DNA of 64,000 nt from Haematobia irritans (taxonomy: Eukaryota > Arthropoda > Insecta > Diptera > Muscidae). Both the position numbers and the translations under genes were made by a program. How positions within the stretch are numbered: position 1 is the first letter of the stretch; each line of letters opens with the position of its first letter. Under the pieces are notes generated by a model that searched no databases, was not told where the DNA came from, and saw only the letters and a list, made by a program, of their open reading frames with translations. The stretch is from contig NC_134399.1 in NCBI RefSeq assembly GCF_050003625.1, forward strand, positions 220,528,975 through 220,592,974, given 5' to 3'. This document shows positions 32,580 to 44,600 of this stretch, piece by piece.

Positions 32580-32802
32580 TGCACTACCGGGATTAGTACA
32601 AAAGCGTCAGAATCCAACTGTCCTCTCACTACAGAGATAGATTGCGAACATTTTATAATTCAAAGAGGATTGTTAGAGCATTAATATCGACGTTGGCGAG
32701 TCTAAAATTAAATTAATCGACTTCGGCCAGCAAAAACACCGCTGAGTTCACATGGCCAACATGAAAAGATGGATTGAGTCGATTATGAGAAGTATGAGAG
32801 CC

Positions 32803-33290
32803 ACCGTGGTGCTATGGTTAGCATGCCCATCTTGCACACACAGGGTCGTGGCTTCAACCCCAGTTTCGACCAAACACCAATAAGTTTTTGCAGCGTTGCT
32901 TTCACTGCAATGTGGAATGCCGTATGGACTCGGCTATAAAAAGGAGGTTCCTTGTCATTGAGCTTAACATAAAATCGGGCAGCACTCGGTGAACTTCTTC
33001 ACCACTGTGGTATCACAATGGACTGAATAGTCTAATGGTGATTTCGATTGGGGAAAAAGGTGCAACATTCCCGAAATTGATTGCATAATATGAAGGACAC
33101 TGTCATATATTGTGGATCCTGTTTCCCTGACAAAATTATGAATTAACAATAACTTTGGAATGACACTACCATTTGGGAGAAAATACATTGAGGGAAAAAG
33201 TAGTGTAACACCAAGGCAACATATTATTTGCGAAACGAAAATACCCTAAGTGAACCTGAAATATCGGGCTGCCACTATACCTATTCTAAC
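32803..33290 (+). mobile_element. tRNA-derived SINE split by a ~215-bp insertion
   Basis: Head CACCGTGGTGCTATGGTTAG with a decayed B box (GTGGCTTCAACCCC), then CAATGTGGAATGCCGTATGG, GGCTATAAAAAGGAGGTTCC and TCACAATGGACTGAATAGTC at 33010-33030. The SINE tail (TGAACCTGAAATATCGGGCTG) resumes only at about 33249. The foreign piece between is listed separately. Confidence 0.82.
33033..33245. mobile_element. Small element inserted in a SINE
   Basis: About 213 bp interrupts the SINE between CTAA (33029-33032) and a second CTAA (33244-33247 region), so a 4-base CTAA duplication is likely. The ends TGGTGATTTCGATT and, reversed, GGTATTTTCGTTT form an imperfect inverted repeat. Non-coding. Exact ends may be off by a base or two. 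Confidence 0.6.
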
Positions 33291-34595
33291 CAATGTAAAA
33301 TATTGGATTGGTTTTATTTACTTTTAAATATAATTTACACTTCTTTTTGTTTGAACCTTATCTCATTTATTTCGAATAACACGCAATTAATAGATCGAGG
33401 CAAACATGGTATGATGTGAAAATATTGTGGAAGGTTTAAAAATAGTAAATCGAAATCAGTCACAATTATTAATTACCATGAAAAGTCAACTGTTTCGCGA
33501 TAAGCTATTACAGACATGAAAGAGACGAGTACCATCTCTAATTGACTGGTTTACGAATTCACAAGTATTGGACCAGATAATATACCTAAATTACCAGGAA
33601 ATCAGAAAAAATTAAAGAGAAATTCATCCTGGGAAATCGTAAACCAGAACACAGAGGTATGTATTGTCACATTTCATCCTAAAAATTAAAATGTTTGTAG
33701 GATCTGATTGGGTATTGTTTGATCTTAATCACGATGAGATTAAAAAAAATTATATCTGGTCGTATTGTATGGTAGTCTTCTTGTCAACAAACAATATAAA
33801 TTATTAATATGTTGCACTTCCTTCCTTGTCAGTCCCATCTACAGATGTTTTAGCAGTTCTAAGCAAACAGTCCGCAATTTTGGAACAGCATACATACTGC
33901 TGAGAAGTCCGCAGTGATCCGAGTAAAATTATAAATTCACTCCGGTCTATCTGACAAGAGAATTACTGTTGCAGGGAGCCTAAAACCTAAAACATTTGCA
34001 TAGTAAGCATTGGACCCCTAAAAACTTCTAACATTAAAAAACAATAAACAATTAATAGTCCTTTTTAATATATGGAATCTTAATTTTCATTTTAGTTAAA
34101 TTTTTTTAATTACCAAAATGTGGTTAGCAGAAATTTGTCGTGGCCCCAAAATCTAACGTGCCGAAATCTAAAGAAATGAAGTCTTCATTAAGCTTCCTAC
34201 TTTTGTGAGTTTTTATAATAGAACATTTAGATATATATTTTTAAAAATAAAACATTTGGATACATATAACCCATTCTGAGTGGTAAACGAATGAATTCTC
34301 AATCTGAGCCAATCAGCACTTACTTGCCAAAACTTAGGAACACATTTTAAATTCCTGTCCACAACTTAAGTTTTACAATAACAAAAAGCTCAATAATAAT
34401 GGATTGGACATCTTGAAAGCTCCTACAGAAGAAAATATTTAAAGGTTATCGCAGAAAATAATAATTTAAATCTTCTTAGTTTAATGTATTAATTTGTTTA
34501 CATTATATCGATTGCTCAGTATTTTTGTTATGATGTAATATATTTTTATAGGCCTCTATTGGGTTTGTATTACAGAATTTTTGAATAAATAAATA
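33291..34595. other. Spacer, nothing recognised
   Basis: AT-rich sequence with no domain-bearing frame. No repeat boundary could be fixed. Confidence 0.35.
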
Positions 34596-34823
34596 TCACT
34601 TAGACTATTCAGTCCATTGTGATACCACGGTGGTGAACTTCTCTCTTATCACTGAGTGCTGCCCGATTCTATGTTAAGCTCAATGACAAGGGACCTCCTT
34701 TTTATAGTCGAGTCCGAATAGCCTTCCACTTTGGAACCACTTTGAGAAGCTTTGAAACCCACAGAAATGTCACCAGCATTACTGAGTGTTGCAATACTAA
34801 CCATTGTACCAAGGTGGTCAAGT
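34596..34823 (-). mobile_element. tRNA-derived SINE, head partly lost
   Basis: Minus orientation: CCACGGTGGTGAACTTCTCTC, CGATTCTATGTTAAGCTCAA, ACCTCCTTTTTATAGTCGAG and AGAAATGTCACCAGCATTAC match the full copy. Between the GTCACC phrase and the first bases of the tRNA head, most of the head including the B box is missing. Confidence 0.85.
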
Positions 34824-35135
34824 TAGAAGCATATTTTAAAATCAAATTGATATAATAAACGTTTCTTGTTAAAATTCCAAGAATTTTACCCTAGTACAAT
34901 GGATACTTCGAAAAAAAAAATTAAATATCAAATAAATCGGTAGCATGCCTTATTTACTGAATTTCTTACCAATGAATTATAAAATCCAATAAAGACATAT
35001 GTTTTTCAATTATGATTTTTTATATATTGTAGTACAAAAATTTCTTAACAGATTTTCTTAATACTGAGTCTTATCAATACGAGTTTTCTTAAGTACATAT
35101 AACACATTCCTATGAATAACACTATAATACCAAAC
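34824..35135 (-). other. Probable 3' flank of porcupine
   Basis: AT-rich sequence below the porcupine stop codon; it should hold the 3' UTR. No other feature. Confidence 0.35.
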
Positions 35136-36521
35136 TTAAATAGCTAAATAAAACAAAGCCATTGATGATGCCAACCAATGGCCAACAAAATTCATATGCG
35201 ACCACACCAGTAGGTGATCCAAAAATGGTGTGAGATTGTTTGAATTCAGCATTATTCCCAAATAAGCTAACTGTAATATAGCAATGACACTAAATGTCAT
35301 ATTAACCAGATATAATAGAAGAATTTGCTTTTTTGAGTTAATCCCTTTGCGCGTGCAATGCTTGTACTTACAATTACTTCGACATGGATAGGCCTCAATG
35401 CAAGCATTAAAGATTTGGGCTAAAGTAAAACGCAATTTATTTTCGAAATAACTAAACAAACCCAAAGAAACTAGGACTAAGTGCACTTTGTAATTGAAAC
35501 CGTGAACCAAGCATGATACTAAATAAGTAATGATTATAGCAAAGAAATTAGAATGTGAAGAACGCAGCCGATTAAAAACAGTATTTTTTAACCATATATG
35601 CATAGGAATATTCCAACTTCTGATTGCAGTAGACAATGAACGGGGAAATTCTACTTGTAGTGGTTTCACGATTTGCAATTGAGAGCAATAATTTACAAGT
35701 AATGTTGCATGAGAAAGGTAAGATATGAAGTAATGGCTGCAACGGATAGATAACGAGTCCATATATGTTCGATACCATATTCCTCCGTTCCATAATTGTT
35801 TCAGCCATGGGACTAAACAATTGGACAGATTGAGGAAGATCAAGGACAAAGAAACGTGCAAGAAAATGTTTACAATATTCCATTTCCTACTACCATGTTT
35901 ATCATTCCGTTCTCTATAGCTCCTAAATGGTATCCATGGACCCAGTATAAGGGATGAAGGACTACACAAATAACCTAGAAGGGTAAGCCAATGAAAACTT
36001 TCCTTTCCATCCTGCAAATCGAAAGCAACAGAAATCAATTTCATAGTAACAAGCATTAGTGGCCCCCGAATGGTTTCAAAATGTTCAGCTCCCAGCAATA
36101 TTTCACACAACAACTGACATGCTATTGTATAAACACAAGAAAATAATCCCTTGTGTTTTATATTCATGACAATAATTACTCTCAAAAAGGAGCATATATT
36201 GACAATATGAATTACAACGTACATTGTTGACGGCGAACCAACGTACAACCACAAACTCAAGAGACCACAAAAAATTGATAGTAAATGATACAGCGCTTTA
36301 ATCTCACGTAGGCATTTGGCAACTTCCCATAAAATTACTTGGACGAGACCACAACTGAGAAGTATGATGATATACTGTTGTATTTGTAATGAAGTTTCCT
36401 TAATGCATCCATTGCATAAATCCGAGAAGGACTCTTCACCAATTAACTCCGAGTCGTATTCGTAATCATCAGCCTGCTGTTCCAAATCATGTTCTGGCCC
36501 ATCGTAGTAATAGTAGTCCAT
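35136..36521 (-). CDS. por: Porcupine, Wnt protein O-palmitoleoyltransferase (MBOAT family)
   Basis: A single open frame of 461 residues; Drosophila Porcupine is about 525, the difference lying mainly in the acidic N terminus. Porcupine sits in the ER membrane and attaches palmitoleate to a Wnt serine, which Wnt secretion requires. The N terminus is acidic and tyrosine-rich (MDYYYYDGPEHDLEQQ), followed by some ten hydrophobic segments. MBOAT hallmarks are present: LGPWIPF near 210, RSWNIPMHIWLKNTVF near 305-322, and the catalytic His340 in SCLVHGFNYKV. The C terminus ALFYLAI fits the family. No intron is needed. The ATG at 36521 has AAT before it and is the first in frame. No defect is seen. 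It is divergently placed to Ranbp16, about 2.1 kb away, with a transposable element in between. Confidence 0.95.
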   Translation of the reverse strand: MDYYYYDGPEHDLEQQADDYEYDSELIGEESFSDLCNGCIKETSLQIQQYIIILLSCGLVQVILWEVAKCLREIKALYHLLSIFCGLLSLWLYVGSPSTMYVVIHIVNICSFLRVIIVMNIKHKGLFSCVYTIACQLLCEILLGAEHFETIRGPLMLVTMKLISVAFDLQDGKESFHWLTLLGYLCSPSSLILGPWIPFRSYRERNDKHGSRKWNIVNIFLHVSLSLIFLNLSNCLVPWLKQLWNGGIWYRTYMDSLSIRCSHYFISYLSHATLLVNYCSQLQIVKPLQVEFPRSLSTAIRSWNIPMHIWLKNTVFNRLRSSHSNFFAIIITYLVSCLVHGFNYKVHLVLVSLGLFSYFENKLRFTLAQIFNACIEAYPCRSNCKYKHCTRKGINSKKQILLLYLVNMTFSVIAILQLAYLGIMLNSNNLTPFLDHLLVWSHMNFVGHWLASSMALFYLAI

Positions 36522-37562
36522 ATTAAAATTCTTAAATTATTCTTTTCGTATTATTGCCGGTAAACAAAGATATAGGTATGGGACGAATGAACACAAACAA
36601 ATTGTTCAAGCGGCATACGACAAAACTACTTCTCCGTTTTTAGCATGATACTATAACCACAGCAAGAACGAAATCGTAATATTATATTCACAGTGGCTCA
36701 ATATGTGGAAATGTACAAAACAAATTGTAATAGCCATCACTGTTGGATGATGTGCTATTTTGTTAGTGTTCTTATACGAATCTAAAAATCAATATTACGA
36801 CAGTGGGTTCTCTGCGCCGGAATGATCCGATCGGCCATATCAGTGTACTGGAAACATAACCATTTGTGTCAGCGGCGGCTGACACTACATTCTTGCCTCC
36901 GGAGACGGCAATTACACTAGTTTACACTGAAAAGTACAAACCATTCTTATGAAAACACATAAGAAAATTCACATCTCATCAAATGTACACGAACAAAAAT
37001 ATTTTGAAACTAGTGTTAGTAAACTGGTCGGCGGCGGCTTTTATGGACAATTTTAAGTTATCTGTAACATTTGCATTTTTTAAATAAATACAAAATATAA
37101 AAATGTACACATCTAAAAGCATTATTTTTATGAAAGGCTCTTATTGTTTCAAGGCTCTTATTGTTTCAAAGCATTATTTTTATGAAAGGCTCTTATTGTG
37201 TGGTACCCAATAGTGACGGCGCTTTTCCGTTTATATTTACAGCTAACTTCACATATACACAAAACAAATGCCTTCGGTCGACTAGGATGTCCAAAACAGC
37301 TAAATTTGTAAATTTGCTTTTTGTGGCATTTAAGTCGAACGGAAGCGTTCATTTCGGATACCATGATATGATGAGGAATGGCCCAAAGCAACTGTTAAAA
37401 AAGTATATTTTCATTCTAATGAATTACTAAAGAATAGTAATCGTGAATAAGGATGATTATATGTTCGAGTTTAGCCGCTAATTTTTGCCATTGCCATTTT
37501 CACCATTACTTGTCTTGAATAATCCTATTCAATGAATATAAACATTATAAGAGTTGTTTTGG
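36522..37562. other. Spacer between porcupine and Ranbp16
   Basis: The first 200 bases should hold the porcupine promoter. A CACTAGTTTACACT (36914) and GAAACTAGTGTTAG (37006) pair with GGCGGCGGCT nearby on both sides may be a small inverted-repeat element. A 24-base direct repeat (AGGCTCTTATTGTTTCAA) is at 37135-37170. Confidence 0.35.
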
Positions 37563-38328
37563 CCCTGCCAGCATTTCAAAGTTCCATTTCAACCTCATCG
37601 TTACCACAGACTCGTAAATGTCACTTCAACCATCATGAAAAGGTACATCAAAAAGTACATGCAAGTAATTTGCCATCCCTACTGTTAAAAAAGCCATTTT
37701 TTTTTGTGAAACGCCAAGCGCAACCAGCTTGTTATATTTTAATTAAATAAAAACGAAAATAAAGTTATGAAAATATAGATTATACGCTTAAAATTGAGAA
37801 AGGTATATTGGTGAACAATTTGGTGATTTTCCAAATGGAATAAAGTGACTGTTTTTCAGATATTTTACAGACACGCTGCCTCCATGGAATAAAAACACTG
37901 GTTGATAGACGCAGCAACATGTAACTCGCTACTTGTAACTCAACATCATCATTAATGCCAAATATTATGTTAAATGTAATGTGATAGTGGTATAAATGTT
38001 ATATTTTTAAGAATTTGTAAATGTTTAATCAAATTAATAAATATCTAAACAAACGTGTTTTACTCGACCACAATGATTCTTTTACAACTATCTTAAAATG
38101 CGCTTTTTCTGATTGTTTGGAGGGTCCCTTATTGGCGTCGTTCTAAATTGATCTATAAAGGCACCTAATAATTGCACTCATGCGAAACATTTTTGTAGTA
38201 ACTTGGCGTGGTACAACTTCTCAATAGTGACGGCGCTTTTCCGACGAGTTTTTGATGTCGTATATGATTGTTTTCGACGTAGTGGGGATTCTCAAAAGAG
38301 TCCCCAAATTCAAACAATGTTGGCAGGG
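37563..38328. mobile_element. DNA element with CCCTGCCARCATTT ends, copy 3
   Basis: Left end CCCTGCCAGCATTTCAAAG, right end AAACAATGTTGGCAGGG, 766 bp. Same orientation as copy 2. Shared blocks include CATTTCAACCTCATCGTTAC, GTGAAACGCCAAGCGCAACC and CTTTTCCGACGAGTTTTTGA. It ends about 350 bp before the Ranbp16 start codon and so lies within its likely promoter region. Confidence 0.78.
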
Positions 38329-38674
38329 GGGCTATTCCCTATCAGTCTTTGTTTTTATCGTCAAAGTCAGCTGTGCTTGTACTGCAAACCTTACTAATGT
38401 ACCATGCGAAATACTACAATTTTTTACATCTTTGGTAGAGAGAAGAAAAAGAAGAGTTTGCGAAATTGCATTCTAAGCTTCGCAAAATTGTTTGTAATAA
38501 GAAGAATTAATAAGATTTTATTGTTTAATCAAATAGTTTTATGTATATTACATTTTATATTGTTTAAGTTCAGAAATTATTCACATAGAGCATCACTTGT
38601 ATGCGAATAAATATTTGTGCGCTTGTGGAAGGAGTAGTAACTTCTTGCGTCTTAAAAACAAAATAAACCAGAAA
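38329..38674 (+). promoter_or_regulatory. Likely Ranbp16 promoter and 5' UTR
   Basis: This is the space between the transposon end and the Ranbp16 ATG. The 5' UTR must be in it because exon 1 carries the ATG at its last three bases. No specific promoter motif can be named. Confidence 0.4.
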
Positions 38675-41600
38675 ATGGTAAGCTATTTTTGAATATTATA
38701 CTTGTAATGAACAAAATACATGAAATGTAAAATATCACCATTGCGGTCAAAAGGATAATTAACCCGCACCGGTCGGTCTTATTATTGTTTTGGAGGTTAT
38801 GGTGCACATACACAGTGTAATGGATGTATCTTGTAATGTCTTTTGTTTTCTTCTTATATTGTTATACTGTAGGAAATCCAACAGCTAGAAATTTTATGTA
38901 AACAGTTATACGAAGCCACTGACTCGGTTTTACGATCCAATGCTGAGAAAACTTTGGTGCAATTTGTAAGCAGCCAAGATGCATTACCTAAATGTCAGAT
39001 GCTCTTGGATCGGGCAGATTCTAGCTATGCTCAGTTGCTTGCTGCCACAACACTAACAAAATTAATACAGGGTCTTAATTTGGAGCAACGTATTGATATA
39101 AGGTGCAATTCCAAAGTTTTTTATGTAAACTGGCAATACTATAACATGTTTCCTCTTTTAGGAGCTATGTCCTTAATTATTTGGCAAACAGACCGAACTT
39201 ACAGCACTTTGTTGTGCAGGCGTTGGTTACGCTATTGGCTAAAATTACAAAATATGGATGGCTTGATACCTACAAAAATGAACTGGTGTTCCAAACGTTG
39301 CTAGAAGATGTGAAAACATTTTTACAGGTTAGATAAAGATTATACAGTAAATTGTTCCGAAATAAGCTTTTGGTATTACAGGGATCTGTGGATCATTGTA
39401 CATTTGGTGTACAAATTCTTTCACAACTTGTATTGGAAATGAACTCAATTGTGGAAGTGGATGCGAATATATCATTTTCGAAAAATCGAAAAATTGCCAC
39501 TTCATTCCGGGATCAGCAATTGTATGATATATTTCTGCTATCGTGCAATCTTCTAGTAACAGCTCGCGATAATAGTAAAACAATAAATTTTATGGATGAA
39601 TCCCAGCAAGCATATGTTAAGTACGAGGAAACTATTGAATATATTTATATTTTTTTATGTCCATGACTATTACTATTTTTCTATTTCTCTAGTTTGATTT
39701 CTCATGTATTGCGTTTAACGAAGAACTGTTTGAGTTTTGATTTTATTGGAAGTTCCACAGATGAATCATCAGATGATATGAATAGTGTCCAATTACCAAC
39801 ATCATGGCGGCCTGCTTTTCTAGATTCGAATACTCTGAAATTATTTTTCGATCTGTATCAGATATTGCCAAATGGCTTGGCTAGCTATTCTCTATCATGT
39901 CTTGTACAGGTTAGTATGTCAAAAAATTAAATGTAGGTATGAAACCTCGTATTTCTATCTCTAAATTAAAAATGCAAAAATACATATGAGGGCGATTATA
40001 TTTTCATAAACTCCTGCCAAAACTTGGAAGGAAAAGTATTGATTGTGTACTATTTCGTGCTTTCAAATTAAATCGATCAAAAACATTTTTAATGGAATGC
40101 CTCAAGAATTGAAAAATGAGAACATTTTTTTTTTTATTTAACTCATTTTACAACCAAGCCGAAATGGCCATATACGGTTACAGGGATACTCAAATAAGGA
40201 ATTACATTAAATTTACTTAAAAAAGAAATTATAAAAATAATTAGGACTACAATCAAGGACTGCAAAAACTTGACATTATTACACCTTATTACTAAGTATA
40301 TATCTTACTACTATATGTAGACTACGTTACAAAAACCATTTGATATATAAATATAAAAATTTAGGAATTGATTACTACTCTCAAATGCCTACTAACGTAG
40401 GTTATTAACCAATAAGTTTAATTATTTGCAACTAAAAATTTAATATTTAAATAATATATATTTCTATGTTAACAATTTTTAATCCTCGAACTTATATGTT
40501 TGAGTTATTTTATATTTGATTTCTAATTTTTGTTTTTTATTTAATAAAAACTAACTAGGACTGCATAAACTTGACATATAGTTGCACCTTAATACTAAGT
40601 ATATATCTTAGGTTAAACAGCGTTGGGAACTACAATATGTAGACTACGTTACAAAAACAATTTGACATATGTATATAAAAAAGCAACAAAAAAAATTAAC
40701 TGATAATTAGGAATTGATTACTACTCGCAAATGCCTACTTATTTTTGTATTCAAACGAAAATGATTACATATGTAAAAGAAAGATGTTAGAAATTTCAAT
40801 TTGTACTTATTAAGTTAATGTATTGCATATAATAGCTTATTGCTAAATAAATAAATAAATCAATCAATCAAAAAAGGTAACCGGTGGAAAAAGGCGGTTT
40901 TCGGCTCGAAAACTGAACATAGTACCCACCTTTATACTAAAAATACGGGTTTAATCGCAGAGTTTCGAAAATCTTTAAAATACACATTAATTTGAAATTA
41001 AGAAAATTAAACTTTATTGGTAAAACTGCGTAAAATGATTTTTACGTGTCCCCTCATAATAACTTTTTGTGAAGTAAACATTAAGTCCATTTCTAGTAAC
41101 TAATAAGGGTACATTTAATTGTTTCAAAATATTTAGAGGCATAGTAAAGATACTCTAACAAGCCTTGAATTTAATAACTTGGAGCGGTGGTATGACTAAT
41201 GCCGCTAACTTAGACTCTCAAATAACAGTAAACTGTGATGGGAAATGTACCACAAAATTTTGAAAGTACTTTGCGATCACTCGTATTAAAAGAGCCATTT
41301 GATATTTTGTGAAACATCAAGAATAAAAAGCTTCTTATAAATTCATTGGAGAAAAACAAAAAAATCAGCGTTGAATAAGTTTTTATTAAGCTTAAAATTG
41401 TTGAATATATAGGGTCGTTGATTCAAGTCCAGTTTCGACCGAACACCAAGTTTTTCAGCTATGGTTTGTCCATCTCAGTAAAATTCTAAATTTCGATGTG
41501 AGCAAGAAAGCACTGCTGTACATCCACATTTAGTCCACTAGTATTCAGACACTTTTCTGATTTGTAGAGTTGCTGGTATATAATTGCTAAAGGGGTTTTC

Positions 41601-44600
41601 ATATTTTCATTACCTATGGTTGGGGAGCCAATTATGATTATATCATTAGATTATACTTCTAGTTTATCTTATATAATTTCTAGTTATATTGAAATTAAGA
41701 TTTATTCAGATTATTATAAATTTGTAATACAAATGGTTTTGGTCATTAAGGATTAGTATTACTGAATAAAAACTGATAAATAAAATGTAATGATATGTAC
41801 GACGTAAACAAAACTGGGCTACACAACTCTGTCTTCGCAATCAGTGATCTCATTTTTATATAAAATTAATAAAAGGGGTACCAGAACAGAACGATCCGTG
41901 ATGATTCTTTATTACTAGAAACATTTTGCACATCGACATTGTTTTTTCAAATTTATGCATTTTATATTATGGAATCAAATAAGTTCGATTTTGTTTGCTT
42001 TTTAAAACTTATAGATGACATCTGTAAGACGTTCACTGTTCAACAATTCAGAGAGAACAAAATTCCTTACTCACCTTGTAGAAGGCGTTAAAAATATATT
42101 GGTAAATTTACATGTAAGTATCAAATTAATAAAAAAAAAATAAAATGTATTTGCAATTAAAATACAAAATTCTTGTACCAGGGTTTACGGGATCCTGATA
42201 ATTATCACGAATTTTGCCGTTTATTGGCCCGATTAAAATCAAATTATCAATTGGGGGAATTGATCGCTGTTCCATGTTATCCAGAGGCTTTGGCTCTAAT
42301 AGCAAAATTTACGGTCGAATCGTTGCAGGTATTTATTATCAAGGATTATTGCTAAATTCTTCTCTGCAAATACTTAGGAATAATTTACTTACAGATGTGG
42401 CAGTTTGCACCTAATAGTGTACACTATTTGCTTTCTTTATGGCAAAGAATGGTTGCTTCAGTTCCTTATGTGAAATCTCCGGAACCGCATTTGTTGGGTA
42501 CCTATACACCGGAAGTTACAAAAGCCTATGTCGAATCACGTTTAAATGCTGTACCTGCTATAGTGAATGATCATATGGAAGACCCATTGGATGATTTATG
42601 CATGGTTTTGCAACAGTTGGAACAACTTTCCGTTATAGAACGCTGCGAATATGATAAAACATGCTCATTACTGGTGCGTCATTTCGACCAGAAAGCAAGC
42701 GAATATGAAAGTCTCTTGCAAACACCTAATGCCGATCCTATGTCCATTACGATACACGAACTTCAACTAACATGGTTAGTCTACATTATTGGTTCGGCTA
42801 TAGTTGGAAGACTAACCGTAAATTCAAATGACGACCTTGATACAATGGATGCTGAATTGGTTATAAGGGTATTCCAATTGATGAGATTAACCGATGCTCG
42901 TTTACCACAGGCAGGCTGCGAGAAATTGGAATTGGCAATTCTTAGTTTTCTAGATCAAGTTCGCAAAATGCATATCAGTGAACAGAACCAAAAACCCAAT
43001 GTGTACAAGCGTTTGAATGAAGTTTTCGGTATCAGTGATGAGCAAATGCTATTGAGTTTTATCAATCGTAAAATGTATCTATCATTCACAGTTAGGTTTT
43101 TATGTATGCATGTATGGATAGTATAATCTATTGTTTTTCCAGAATAACTAATCTGAAATTCTGGGGTCACTCGGAACAAATTATTACAAAAACTTTGATG
43201 CTACTATCAGATCTTTCTGTACATTTTAATTCAGTGAGGAAATTGGCCAAATTGGAGGAAGTACAGTTTATGCTCACCCATCATACGGTAAGTGGACCAT
43301 TATATAATGTATTGTAGTGTTTCTTGTAAAATAAAGCTACTAGTATCATTATAACGATTTATGGTGCGTTACACAAATATATTGTTCACTTTGAGCCAAC
43401 AATAGCCGATTATGATTTTCTAGTCAAATATTTTTAGAGGCCTATTTGGCTTTCTCCTTCACATGGAACTTTCTTATTAACCCTTTCACTACCAAAATAA
43501 ACCTAATGTTAAAAACTTTAATTTTTCTTCTGTTTTTTACTAGTACTAACAAGATGTAAAACAAAAATTGTCATTTTGAGATCCTACCTCAATTACTTCA
43601 AGAGCTATATGAGCTTGTTCTGAGAACTTGATTCTTGAATTGTGACCAAATGGCCTTTCGAAAAAAAGCGTTATTTGACCTATAATATCTTTCAAAGTGT
43701 GAGAAGAAATACAAGAAAAGAACCTGAAAAAGTATGAGCTATAGTTTTTGTATAAATGTCAATTTACTAGAGACATACAGTAGAAAAATTTTCTCAACAT
43801 TTCATATTTTTCGTTTATTGTTAAAGAAGTTTATTAAAATGTATTGTAGTGCTCTCCAATATGGAAAATATTTATAGCTTATTTAGATTAAACCTCTACT
43901 TTAAAATAACATCGAGAAATAAGCATGGGCTTAATGTTGCACATTTTAACTGCCAGAGCATTCGGCCTTCGGCCAATATGACTAAATTTGATGAACTTAA
44001 GTCTATTATTGGTGGATCTGGGTTGCATGTAGTCGTCTTATCCGAGACTTGGCTTAAACCTATTGTTTCTACGCGTTCTCTCCGTATTTATGGATTTGAA
44101 TTTTATCGGAATGACCTTGTCGGCAGTAGAGGTGGTGGCGTCGGGATATATGTGTCTTCCGCTCTTAGACACAAAATAATTTTTAAAAGTTCAATTCTGG
44201 GTAAATGCGAAACTCTTCTTAGAGCTTTTATCTGGTCCAGGGTTTTGTGCGTCGTCGTTGCCACCTCCTGGTGATATGTTATCTTTTTATTTTGTGTTAT
44301 GTTTCATCGTAAACTTTTTTTGAATTATTCTACATTATTGCTCTTGGCGATTTCAATTGCAATATGTTTAATGCTAATTGTAGAGACTCAGTCCGTTTTG
44401 CTTGCCATCGGCTATCTATGTCTGTTTCGCACAATTCGAAGCCCACGCATTATAATGTCGTACATGGTACAACGTCATTAATAGATTTTATGCTTGTCAC
44501 TCCGAATTTGGAAAAGGTTGTGTCTGATCAGATGCGTCGTTTGATTTTGATCACTCTGAGGTAATCGCATATGTTGAGTTTTAAGATTATAAAAATATGG

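Larger units (their letters stand above)
39910..42014 (+). other. Ranbp16 intron 5, repeat-bearing
   Basis: About 2.1 kb. A block with TATGTAGACTACGTTACAAAAA and AGGAATTGATTACTACTC occurs twice (about 40220-40400 and 40555-40745) and is followed by an AAATAAATAAATAAATC tail at 40846-40861, as in LINE 3' ends. One end of the GTACTATGTTC MITE lies at 40877-40932 and a SINE fragment at 41411-41485. Confidence 0.6.

Noticed and set aside
36780..37040. Inverted repeat around GGCGGCGGCT and CACTAGTTTACACT as a transposon
   Set aside because: The matching segments are short and the bounds do not line up, so I could not support an element.
42173..43126. Ranbp16 region read as several short genes
   Set aside because: The open frames are exons of one gene; all join with matching GT-AG borders and phases to a protein that follows XPO7 end to end.
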